From: CAIKZZ01 sp035524595
Lineage (GTDB): Bacteria > Pseudomonadota > Gammaproteobacteria > Steroidobacterales > Steroidobacteraceae
Reading direction: 5' to 3'
NCBI GenBank assembly: GCA_035524595.1
Contig: DATKOP010000031.1
Span: 1 to 37,466 of the forward strand
DNA length: 37,466 nucleotides
Notes under the pieces: model-generated
The model's database searches: none
The model's input: the letters and a program-made list of their open reading frames with translations, nothing else
What the model was told of the DNA's origin: nothing
Made by a program: the position numbers and the translations under genes
Shown here: piece after piece, positions 8,653 to 16,039 of the stretch
Layout of the letters: the number at the start of each line of letters is the position of its first letter
Numbering within the stretch: position 1 is the first letter of the stretch

Positions 8653-10176
8653 TCAGGCCAGAGTCGGTGGACGCCGCAGCCCGACCCGGGTCGCCTGCTC
8701 GAAGCCGTAGGCGAGCTCGAGCACGCGCCGGTCCTCGAGCCGGCGGCCGACCAGCTGCAGCCCGACCGGCAGGCCCGCGGCCGTGAACCCGGCCGGCACC
8801 GAGATCGCCGGCTGCCAGGTCGCGGTGATCCAGTACGCCGACTTCATCCACGCGACGTAGTGCTCCATCGCGACGCCGGCCACCTGCTTCGGCCAGTTGA
8901 GGCGCGCATCGAAGGGCGCCAGCTGGTTGACGGCGCAGGCGATGAAGTCGTGGCGCGCGTGGAACTCGCGCATCCGCTCGACGAGCGCGCCGTGCGCGGC
9001 GAGCGCGGCGCCGATCTCGCGCGCACCGAGCGCCCGGCCGGCCTCGATCTCGCCGACCGCCTCGGGCTTGAGCTCGTCGCGGTGCCGCTCGAGGAGCGGT
9101 CCGAGCACGATCCAGGAGCGCAGCGCCCTGAGCGTCAGGAACACCTCGTCGGCGTGCGCGAGGTCGGGCGCCACGTCCTCGACCACGCAGCCGAGCGCGG
9201 CGAGCGTGGCGCGCGCGGGCTCGAGCGCGGCGCGCACGTCGGCCTCGAGCGGCAGGCCGCCGAGGTCCGGGCACCAGGCGACGCGGCTGCCCCTGAGGTC
9301 GCGGCCGAGCGGCGCCGCGAACGCCGCCGGGTCCGACGGCAGGCAGCCGGGATCGCGGACGTCGGGGCCGGCCAGCACCGACAAGAGCAGCGCCACGTCC
9401 GACACCGTCCGCGCCATCGGCCCCTTGACCGCGAAGCCGTAGAACGGCAGCGGCGTCGGCGCCGTCGGCACGAGGCCGACGCTCGGCCGAAAGCCGACGA
9501 CGTTGTTGAAGTTGGCGGGGTTGCGGAGCGAGCCGCCGAGGTCGCTGCCGTCGGCGAGCGCCAGCATGCCGGTCGCGAGCGCCGCGCCCGCGCCGCCGCT
9601 CGAGCCGCCGGCGCTCTTGGTCGGGTCATAGGGGTTCAGCGTCGTGCCGTAGACGCGGTTGTAGCTGTGCGAGCCGAGGCCGAACTCGGGCGTGTTCGTC
9701 TTGCCGATCGGCACGACGCCGGCGTGCCTCAGCCGCTCGACCACGAGCGAGTCGAAGGCCGGCCGCTCGTCGCGGAAGATCGTCGAGCCGCGCGACCAGG
9801 TGAAGCCGACCGCGGGCTCGAGGTCCTTGAAGGCCCACGGCAGGCCCGCGAGCGCGCCGAGCGGCGCGCCGCGCGCGCGCCGCTCGTCGACCGCGGCGGC
9901 GAGCGCGAGGCACTCCTCGTCCGGGAGCCTGGCGACGATCGCGTTCAGCGTCGGGTTCCAGGCCCGGATGCGCTCGAGATGGGCCGCCATCAGCTCGCGC
10001 GCCGAGAGCTCGCGCCGCGCGAGCAGCGCGAGGAGCTCGCGGGCGTCGCGGTCGCAGAGCCCGTCCTCGCGCGCGCCCGCCGGCCGCGCCGCCGGCGTCG
10101 CGGCGCCGGCGCCGACCGCCGCCGCCGATGCCGCCGCGGCGGCACCGGCCAGGAATCCGCGCCGGTCGATGCTCAT
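8653..10176 (-). CDS. Amidase signature family enzyme with Tat signal
   Basis: Serine amidase hydrolysing an amide of unknown identity, probably outside the cytoplasm. The 507 residues begin with a twin-arginine signal (DRRGFLAGA plus an Ala-rich stretch to ~30). The Ser-cisSer-Lys triad is present: K117 (PWAFKDL), S192 in GGSSGG, S216 in GSDLGGSLRNPA; the 75- and 24-residue spacings equal those of the family. The reading frame stays open upstream to about 10947, but the Tat signal and GGAG upstream fix the start at the ATG at 10176. Upstream of the OYE gene on the same strand. Family sure; substrate unknown. Confidence 0.93.
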   Translation of the reverse strand: MSIDRRGFLAGAAAAASAAAVGAGAATPAARPAGAREDGLCDRDARELLALLARRELSARELMAAHLERIRAWNPTLNAIVARLPDEECLALAAAVDERRARGAPLGALAGLPWAFKDLEPAVGFTWSRGSTIFRDERPAFDSLVVERLRHAGVVPIGKTNTPEFGLGSHSYNRVYGTTLNPYDPTKSAGGSSGGAGAALATGMLALADGSDLGGSLRNPANFNNVVGFRPSVGLVPTAPTPLPFYGFAVKGPMARTVSDVALLLSVLAGPDVRDPGCLPSDPAAFAAPLGRDLRGSRVAWCPDLGGLPLEADVRAALEPARATLAALGCVVEDVAPDLAHADEVFLTLRALRSWIVLGPLLERHRDELKPEAVGEIEAGRALGAREIGAALAAHGALVERMREFHARHDFIACAVNQLAPFDARLNWPKQVAGVAMEHYVAWMKSAYWITATWQPAISVPAGFTAAGLPVGLQLVGRRLEDRRVLELAYGFEQATRVGLRRPPTLA

Positions 10177-10238
10177 GGGCCCGCTCCAGGGTGCTGAGAC
10201 GGTGGCCGCTCGGCCGCCGTTCCGGGATCTTCCCCGGC

Positions 10239-10696
10239 ATGCTACCGAGTGCCGACCCCGCGCACCACGGCCCGGCGCGCACCGCGATCCTCGCGACCCT
10301 GGTCGCGGCGCTCTTGTTCGGCCTCGGCACGCCGGCCGCGAAGCGCCTGCTGCAGGGCGTCGACCCGGCGCTCCCGGCGGGGCGCTCCCGCCGTGGCTGC
10401 TGTTCTGGGGCCTCGCGCGCACGCCCGCGACCGTCGCCTCGCTCCTGCTCAACACCGAGGCGGTGCTGACCGCGCTCGTCGCGCGCTTCCCGTTCGGCGA
10501 GCGCTGCCGCCCGCGGCTGTTCGCAGGGCTGGCGCTGATCGCGCGCGGCGCCGCGGCGCCAGCCGCGCTCGCGATGGCGGCGGGCGTGTGGATCCACGTC
10601 CACGAGCGGCGCACGGCCGCCGGAGGCGGCAGCGCCGGGCGCGAGTCGCGCCAAACGGTACGCGCTTCACAGTCAGCGGCCGCCCGCGGTGCTTGA
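10239..10696 (+). pseudogene. EamA/DMT-family transporter remnant
   Basis: From the ATG at 10239 one frame encodes a DMT transporter start (TAILATLVAALLFGLGTPAA ... LLQGVDPALPAG). Near 10370-10390 similarity jumps to another frame, which reads PPWLLFWGLARTPATVASLL and LNTEAVLTALVARFPFGER and then passes straight to the family's C-terminal AAGVWIHVHERR. A functional relative has about 300 residues and ten helices; here about 150 codons remain, so roughly the segment before the LARTPA motif and most of the C-terminal half are missing, plus a frameshift. A 10-bp direct repeat (GGCGCTCCCG at 10367-10376 and 10381-10390) marks the frame change. Clearly not functional if my family reading is right. 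Confidence 0.75.
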
Positions 10697-10729
10697 CTCG
10701 GGGCTGGACTGCGAGGAGCCGGATGCCCC

Positions 10730-11257
10730 GTGTCGCGCCCCGCCGAAGCGATCTGCGCGCCGCCCCCGCCGGGCGCGCCGCGGCGCGCCGGGCGCGTCGC
10801 GGGCACGCTGCTCCTCGGCACCGCGGCGCTGGTGCTCGGGCTGCTGGCGGCGCTGCCGTGGCTCGCGCACGCGCGTGCCGCCGGCTGGCCGGTGGTCACG
10901 GCCGAGGTGATCGGGCGCCGGGTGCTGACGCAGTCCGTCAACGGCAAGGGACCAAGCTACGTGGTGCGCGACAGCTATCGCGTGCCCGGGCCGAACGGGC
11001 CGGCGAGCTGTCACTGGGATGACCCGCTCGGCACCGGCATCAGGAGGTGGGTCGATGCGCGACTCGAAACCCGCGAACGCTACTGGCCGGTCGGGTCCCA
11101 GGCGCCCGTCCGCGCCGAGCCCTACGGTGACCGCTGCGAGCCGCTCGGCGGCTTCGAGCGCGCGGTGCGCCCTACGGCTGCCGTGGTGGCCCTGGCCGCG
11201 CTCGCCTGCCTGTGCGGGCTGGCCCTCCTCTGGCGGCGGCCGGCGCCGGTCCGCTGA
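10730..11257 (+). CDS. Small two-helix membrane protein, DUF3592-like
   Basis: 175 residues with hydrophobic helices at ~22-46 and ~148-167 flanking a soluble segment. That segment has the pattern of DUF3592 proteins: WPVVTAEVIGRRV after the first helix, then a second strand region (YVVRDSYRVPG), and a YWPVGSQAPVRAEPYGDR motif before the second helix. The function of the family is unknown. GTG start with GAGGAG at 10713-10718, 11 bases upstream; an ATG at 10723 is closer to this site but in another frame. It follows the EamA remnant and precedes the glutathione peroxidase on the same strand. Family assignment is by pattern only. Confidence 0.65.
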   Translation: MSRPAEAICAPPPPGAPRRAGRVAGTLLLGTAALVLGLLAALPWLAHARAAGWPVVTAEVIGRRVLTQSVNGKGPSYVVRDSYRVPGPNGPASCHWDDPLGTGIRRWVDARLETRERYWPVGSQAPVRAEPYGDRCEPLGGFERAVRPTAAVVALAALACLCGLALLWRRPAPVR

Positions 11258-11363
11258 CTAGCGACCCAGGCGGCGCCGCGCGGCCGCTGGCGGCCCGCGG
11301 CCCGCCGTGCCATCGTTCGCCCCGCCGGCGCGCGAGCGCGCGCCCCGACCGGAGGCGATACGC

Positions 11364-11843
11364 ATGGCCAGCATCTACGACCTGAGCGCCCGGACCATCG
11401 ACGGCAAGGAGCAGTCGCTCGGCGCGTACCGCGGCAAGGTGCTCTTGATCGTGAACGTCGCGAGCAAGTGCGGCTTCACGCCGCAGTACGCCGGCCTCGA
11501 GGCGCTCAGCCGCAAGCTCGGACCCAGGGGCCTCGTCGTGCTCGGCTTCCCGTGCGACCAGTTCGGCCACCAGGAACCGGGCGACGAGGCCGAGATCAAG
11601 GAGTTCTGCGCGCTCAACTACGAGGTCGGCTTCCCGCTGTTCGCCAAGGTCGAGGTCAACGGCGCGGGCGCGCACCCGCTGTATCGCGAGCTCAAGAAGG
11701 CCGCGACCGGCGTGCTCGGCACCGAGGCGATCAAGTGGAACTTCACGAAGTTCCTGGTCGACCGGGACGGTCGCGTGGTGCGGCGCTACGCGCCGACCGA
11801 CAAGCCCGAGAGCCTCGAGAAGGACGTCGCGGCGCTGCTCTGA
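11364..11843 (+). CDS. Glutathione peroxidase family protein (Cys type)
   Basis: Thiol peroxidase reducing hydrogen or organic peroxides; bacterial members often use thioredoxin instead of glutathione. The 159 residues carry the family tetrad: peroxidatic C36 (VASKCGFTPQY), Q70 (DQFGHQEPG), W125 and N126 (KWNFTKFL). C64 and C82 are extra; C82 (FCALNYEV) is a candidate resolving cysteine. No signal peptide, so it is cytoplasmic, similar to BtuE. ATG at 11364 chosen because GGAGGC is 7 bases upstream; the longer open frame from 11307 lacks homology. Converges on the bactofilin gene with 16 bp between. Confidence 0.93.
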   Translation: MASIYDLSARTIDGKEQSLGAYRGKVLLIVNVASKCGFTPQYAGLEALSRKLGPRGLVVLGFPCDQFGHQEPGDEAEIKEFCALNYEVGFPLFAKVEVNGAGAHPLYRELKKAATGVLGTEAIKWNFTKFLVDRDGRVVRRYAPTDKPESLEKDVAALL

Positions 11844-11859
11844 GCGCGCGGCGCCCGGC

Positions 11860-12249
11860 TCAGGCGGGGCCGGGCTCGGCGGCCGCCGGCGGCGCCGCCG
11901 GCGCGACCAGGCGCCCCTGGATCACGGCGCCGGCGGCCATCTCGATGACGCCGTAGGCGACGTTGCCCGAGACCCGCGCGCCGGCGCCGAGCTCGACCTT
12001 GTCGCGGGCGCGGATGTCGCCGCGCACCTCGCCGTGCACGACCACGCGCGGCACCTCGACGATGCCCTCGACGACGCCCTGCGGGCCGATCGACAGCACC
12101 GCCGTGCCGTCCGGGCCGGTGGTGACGTTGCCCTTGACGTAGCCCTCCAGGTGCACGCCGCCGGTGACGATCAGGTTGCCCTCGATGCGGGTACCGGGGC
12201 CGATCAGGGTCTCGATCTTCTGGGGCGCGGGCTTCTTTCGGCCGAACAT
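11860..12249 (-). CDS. Bactofilin (polymer-forming cytoskeletal protein)
   Basis: Forms cytoskeletal filaments without nucleotide, often linked to cell shape or to placing cell-wall enzymes. The 129 residues show the right-handed beta-helix pattern of the family: IETLIGPGTRIEGNLIV, then repeats such as VHLEGYVKGNV, GVVEGIVEV, VVVHGEVRGDI, KVELGAGARVSGNV, YGVIEMAAGAVIQGRL, each with a hydrophobic-G-x-hydrophobic core. A short basic N-terminus (FGRKK) and an Ala/Pro tail flank the domain. ATG at 12249 with GGAGG 6 bases upstream. It lies 16 bp after the DUF6776 gene in an operon; that partner is a membrane-anchored protein, suggesting attachment of the filament to the membrane (inference). Confidence 0.9.
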   Translation of the reverse strand: MFGRKKPAPQKIETLIGPGTRIEGNLIVTGGVHLEGYVKGNVTTGPDGTAVLSIGPQGVVEGIVEVPRVVVHGEVRGDIRARDKVELGAGARVSGNVAYGVIEMAAGAVIQGRLVAPAAPPAAAEPGPA

Positions 12250-12265
12250 CCGGATCCTCCACAGC

Positions 12266-12985
12266 TCAGGTCGTTTCGATCGTCCAAGGGTAGGCCTGTC
12301 GGATCGGCGATGCACCCTTGGCGGGGCGCACCTCCACCTCGATGGTCTGCGGCACGAAGTCGGCCGGCAGCTCGATCTCGGTCTCCAGCTCCTGAAAGTA
12401 GCGGAACGAGAAGCTGAGTACCCGCGACGAGGTCCCGATTTCCGACAACGGCAGGCTGACGGCATGGCCTTCCCGCACGCCCTCGACCGTGAAGTCGGCG
12501 CTGGCGGAGGTCACCGCCTCCTGGCGCGAGGCCTGCACCAGCACGATCCGCACCCGGTAGCGCCGCGGCGCGAGCGAGGGCTGCACGCGCAGCCGCTGCA
12601 CCCGCATGCCGAGGATGCCGTCGCTCGGGCTGACGACGCTTCTGTAGAAGGCGAGCTCCTGGGTGGCCTCGCCGAGCCGCGCCTGCAGCTCTCCCAGCGA
12701 CTTCTCGACCTGCACCTGCGCCTCGTGGTCGACGCGCCGCGCGACCTCGGAGGTCGCGAGGCGGGCCTCGGTGTCGCGCAGCCGCGCCGCGAGCGAGCGG
12801 ATCTCGGCGCTCTGCGCCAGGCGCTCGCGCGCGGCGCTCAGCACCGAGTAGCCGGCCAGCATGCGCCCCGCCTCGAAGGTGCCCCAGATGCCGAGCGCGA
12901 CGCCGAGCACCGCCCCGGTCCAGAGCAGCACCGCGCGCCGCGGCGCGTGCGGCGTGACGACGAGTCGCTGGCTCTCGGTGGGCAT
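12266..12985 (-). CDS. DUF6776-type membrane-anchored coiled-coil protein
   Basis: 239 residues: a short cytoplasmic N-terminus, one membrane helix at about 19-41, a coiled coil at ~50-110 (many heptads in LAARLRDTEARLATSEVARR), and a C-terminal beta-rich domain starting at FYRSVVSPSDGILG and including LSFSFRYFQELETEIELP. This is the layout I associate with DUF6776, commonly next to bactofilin. The function is unknown; a periplasmic domain tied to a cytoplasmic bactofilin partner is possible. No strong ribosome-binding site precedes the ATG. First gene of the pair DUF6776-bactofilin. Confidence 0.75.
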   Translation of the reverse strand: MPTESQRLVVTPHAPRRAVLLWTGAVLGVALGIWGTFEAGRMLAGYSVLSAARERLAQSAEIRSLAARLRDTEARLATSEVARRVDHEAQVQVEKSLGELQARLGEATQELAFYRSVVSPSDGILGMRVQRLRVQPSLAPRRYRVRIVLVQASRQEAVTSASADFTVEGVREGHAVSLPLSEIGTSSRVLSFSFRYFQELETEIELPADFVPQTIEVEVRPAKGASPIRQAYPWTIETT

Positions 12986-13215
12986 CCGGCGGCGCCGCGG
13001 TCAGGGCGCGGGCCCGGCGGACGGCGCGCCGGGGGCGGTGGTGAACGGGCGGCGGGGCTCGGGGCGGTGCATCGTCGCGTGCTGCTCATCTCGTGCGCGG
13101 CGCCGCCGGGGTCCTGCGGCCGGCCGGCGGGAACCGCTGTGTACCACATCCGCGCCGCCGGCCCGCGCTCGCGGCCCGACGACGGCGCCCGTCCGGGTCG
13201 CGGCGCCCGCCACCG
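12986..13215. other. GC-rich gap between rppH and the DUF6776 gene
   Basis: 230 bases without a convincing gene, RNA or promoter. It should contain the DUF6776-bactofilin promoter on minus, but no good -35/-10 pair was visible. Confidence 0.4.
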
Positions 13216-13800
13216 CTAGCCGGCCGCCGGTGCCGGGCCGCCGTCCTCGGCACCGTCGTCGGCGGGCATCGGCCCCGCCTCGGCGGCCCACCAGGACGGG
13301 TACGGCGGCAGGCCGCCCGGGAAGGCGATGCGGCCGAGCTCGTGCAGGGCGCGCTGGTACACGCCGCGCTTGAAGAAGATGACCTCGCGCACCGGGTCCC
13401 AGAATTCCGCCCAGCGGAAGCGGTCGAATTCCGGCGGCTCGTCGGTGGCGTCGAAGCGCAGCCGCCGCTCGTCGCCGCGCAGGCGCAGGAGCGCCCAGCG
13501 CTGCTTCTGGCCGATGCAGCGCGGCATGCCGTTGCGGCGCACGTACTGGCGCGGCAGCTTGTAGCGCAGCCAGCCGCGGGTCTCGCCGAGCAGCTCGACG
13601 TCGGCGACCGCGAGCCCGATCTCCTCCTCGAGCTCGCGATAGAGCGCCGCCTCGAACGGCTCGTCGGGGCGGATGCCGCCCTGCGGAAACTGCCAGCCGC
13701 GCCCGCCGGTGCGCCCGCCGAGGAATACCCGCCCGTCGTCGCGCATCAGCACGATGCCGACGTTGGCGCGGTAGCCCTGCTCGTCGATCCAGTCGCTCAT
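13216..13800 (-). CDS. rppH: RNA pyrophosphohydrolase RppH (Nudix)
   Basis: Removes pyrophosphate from the 5' end of transcripts and so starts mRNA decay by RNase E. The 194 residues begin with the RppH-typical IDEQGYRANVGIVLM and GWQFPQGGI; the Nudix box GX5EX7REUXEEXGU is complete at 41-63 (GGIRPDEPF ... RELEEEIGL). The LPRQYVRRNGMPRCIGQKQRW region separates RppH from other Nudix enzymes. A Pro/Ala-rich tail of ~25 residues is extra. ATG with GAGGG upstream. Divergent from btuC, sharing a 100-bp gap. Confidence 0.95.
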   Translation of the reverse strand: MSDWIDEQGYRANVGIVLMRDDGRVFLGGRTGGRGWQFPQGGIRPDEPFEAALYRELEEEIGLAVADVELLGETRGWLRYKLPRQYVRRNGMPRCIGQKQRWALLRLRGDERRLRFDATDEPPEFDRFRWAEFWDPVREVIFFKRGVYQRALHELGRIAFPGGLPPYPSWWAAEAGPMPADDGAEDGGPAPAAG

Positions 13801-13900
13801 CGGGCCCTCGGACGGGGGGTCGGGACGATTCTTTCATACGCCTCCCGGCCGGGCCAATCTGCCGCCCGGGTCTCGTTCGGGGTAGGCTCACGCGCCCCGG

Positions 13901-14920
13901 GTGGAACCCGCCGAGACCGCCGCCGCCGTGCTCCCGTTCCTCGCCAAGAGGCCTGCTCTCTCGCTCGCGCTGCTCGCGGCGCTGGCCGCGGCTGCGCTGC
14001 TGACCTCGGTCTCGATCGGCAGCGCGGGGCCGGCGCCGGCGGCGCTGTGGCGCGCGCTCTGGACCGGCTCCGACCCGCTGGCGCGCGCGCTGGTGCTGAG
14101 CCTCAGGCTGCCGCGGGCGCTGACCGCCTTCGGCGCCGGGGCGCTGCTGGCGCTCGCCGGCGTCTGCATGCAGGTGCTGCTCAGGAACCCGCTCGCCGAT
14201 CCCTACGTGCTCGGCCTCTCGGGCGGCGCCGCGGTCGCGGCGCTCGCGGCGATGCTGCTCGGGCTCGGTGCCTTCGGCGTGCAGAGCGCCGCCTTCCTGG
14301 GCGCCCTCGGCGCGACGCTGACGGTGTTCGCGCTGGCGCAGGGCCCCGGCGGCTGGACGCCGACGCGGCTGCTCCTGACCGGCGTCGTGGTCGCGGCCGG
14401 CACCGGCGCGCTGGTCAGCCTGCTGCTCGCCGCCGGCGACCCGACCGTGCTGCGCGGCATGGTGTTCTGGCTGATGGGCGACCTCGCGTGGGCCGGCTCG
14501 CCGCTCGGCCTCTTGCTGCTGACCGCGATCGCGATCCCGGCGCTGATGATCGCCGCCCGGCCGCTCAACGTGCTGGCGCGCGGCGACGTGCAGGCGCGCC
14601 TGCTCGGCGTCGCGGTGACGCCGCTGCGCGGCGCGCTGTTCGTGGTCGCGAGCCTGCTGACCGCGGCCACGGTCACGAGCGTCGGCGCGATCGGCTTCGT
14701 CGGGCTCGTGACGCCGCACCTCGTGCGGCTCGCGCTCGGCTCCGACCACCGGCGCGTGGTGCCGGCCGCCGCGCTCGCCGGCGGCACGCTGGTGGTGGTC
14801 GCGGACCTCATGGCGCGCACGCTGCTCGCGCCGCGGCAGCTGCCGGTCGGCGCGCTGACGGCGCTCGTCGGGGTGCCGCTGTTCCTGGTGCTGATGCGCC
14901 GCGCGCAGCCGGCGACCTGA
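13901..14920 (+). CDS. btuC: FecCD-family ABC permease, probably vitamin B12 permease BtuC
   Basis: Inner-membrane permease subunit of a B12 or iron-siderophore importer. 339 residues with about ten helices and family motifs: LRLPRALTAFGAGALLALAG, MQVLLRNPLADPYVLGLSGG, and GAIGFVGLVTPHLVRLALGS near the C-terminus. The assignment to B12 is inference: the only other importer parts nearby are btuD and the riboswitch-controlled btuB. No periplasmic binding protein follows. The GTG at 13901 has no good ribosome-binding site; a GTG at 13928 is possible. TAGGCT at 13883-13888 could be a -10 giving a very short leader. Converges on the diguanylate cyclase gene with 6 bp between. Confidence 0.8.
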   Translation: MEPAETAAAVLPFLAKRPALSLALLAALAAAALLTSVSIGSAGPAPAALWRALWTGSDPLARALVLSLRLPRALTAFGAGALLALAGVCMQVLLRNPLADPYVLGLSGGAAVAALAAMLLGLGAFGVQSAAFLGALGATLTVFALAQGPGGWTPTRLLLTGVVVAAGTGALVSLLLAAGDPTVLRGMVFWLMGDLAWAGSPLGLLLLTAIAIPALMIAARPLNVLARGDVQARLLGVAVTPLRGALFVVASLLTAATVTSVGAIGFVGLVTPHLVRLALGSDHRRVVPAAALAGGTLVVVADLMARTLLAPRQLPVGALTALVGVPLFLVLMRRAQPAT

Positions 14921-14926
14921 GCCTCG

Positions 14927-16039
14927 CTAGGCGCCTGCGACCGCGACCTGGTCGCGGCCGTTGGCCTTGGCGGCATAGAGCGCGGCGTCGGCGTCGGCGA
15001 GCAGCCGGTCGGCGAGCGCCTTCAGGTCCTCCTCGGCGCGCCGCCCGGTCAGCGCCGCGACGCCGATCGAGAGCGTCACCGTGCGGCGCGCGCCGTGGCC
15101 GAGCTCGACCGGCGGCAGCATCGCGTGGCGGATGCGCTCGGCGAGCCGGGCGGCGTCGGTCAGCGAGGTGTCCGGCAAGAGCAGCGTGAACTCGTCGCCG
15201 CCGAAGCGCGCCGCGGTGTCGCTGGCGCGGATCTGGCTGTCGATGCGCGCCGAGATCTCGCGCAGCGCCTCGTCACCGCCGACGTGGCCGTAGGTGTCGT
15301 TGAGCACCTTGAAGTGGTCGATGTCGATCATCAGGCACGCGACGGTCGCGCCGCTGCGCTGCGCGCGCGCCAGCTCCTCGCGCAGCCGCGCCGTCAGGTA
15401 GCGGCGGTTGTGCCAGCCGGTCAGGTAGTCCGACAGGCCGCTCCTGAGCACGCGGGCGCGGTTGCAGGCGTTCTCGAGGCAGATCGCGGTGACCGAGGCG
15501 AGGTGCTGCAGGAAGTCGGCGCCGAAGCGGTGGCTGAAGCGCTCGGGATCGCGGCTGCCGAAGCAGAGCGCGCCGGCGGTGCGCTCCTGGCGGCGCAGCG
15601 GCAGCAGCGCCAGCGTCTTCAAGCCGGTCGCACCGGGGAACAGCAGCTCGTGGTCGGCGCGCACGTAGCTGCCGAGCCACGGCCGGCGCAGCGTGCCGAG
15701 CAGCGGCGCGAGCCCGGTCAGCGTGTCGACGAAGGTGACCCCGGGGAACTCCTCCGGCCGGTCGCCCATGCCGAGCATCAGGTGCTGGATCTCGTGGTTC
15801 GGGTCCTCGACCACGAGCTGCACCGCGTCGAGGCCGTACGAGGCCGCCATGCCGGTGGTCAGCACCGCGAGCAGCTCCGGCAGCGTGTCGGCGCGCAGCA
15901 GGTCGAGCTCGCGCTCGAGCGTGCGCTGCCACTTCTGCTCGTTGGCGGAGGCCTCGTCGCGCAGCCGCTTCAGGCGCGCGCGCAGCTCGTCCGCCTCGGC
16001 GCGCGCGGCGGCGTCGCTGCGTCCGCCGCCGCCGCTCAC
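14927..16039 (-). CDS. Diguanylate cyclase with N-terminal DUF484/GAF-like domain
   Basis: Makes c-di-GMP from two GTP. 370 residues: a coiled coil at ~12-50, a DUF484/GAF-like sensor domain at ~50-205 (LLPLRRQERTAGALCFGS), and a GGDEF domain at ~210-365. The active site GGDEF is intact at 280-284, and the inhibitory I-site RASD is at 271-274, five residues before it, so the enzyme should be active and product-inhibited. No membrane helix; cytoplasmic. GTG start overlaps the tyrA stop by 4 bp (GTGA), so the two are translationally coupled. What the sensor domain binds is not visible. Confidence 0.92.
   Translation of the reverse strand: MSGGGGRSDAAARAEADELRARLKRLRDEASANEQKWQRTLERELDLLRADTLPELLAVLTTGMAASYGLDAVQLVVEDPNHEIQHLMLGMGDRPEEFPGVTFVDTLTGLAPLLGTLRRPWLGSYVRADHELLFPGATGLKTLALLPLRRQERTAGALCFGSRDPERFSHRFGADFLQHLASVTAICLENACNRARVLRSGLSDYLTGWHNRRYLTARLREELARAQRSGATVACLMIDIDHFKVLNDTYGHVGGDEALREISARIDSQIRASDTAARFGGDEFTLLLPDTSLTDAARLAERIRHAMLPPVELGHGARRTVTLSIGVAALTGRRAEEDLKALADRLLADADAALYAAKANGRDQVAVAGA

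Noticed and set aside
10723..11022. ATG at 10723 with good spacing to GAGGAG as a gene start
   Set aside because: The frame gives an Arg/Ala-rich product without motif; the neighbouring frame from GTG 10730 encodes a plausible two-helix protein.
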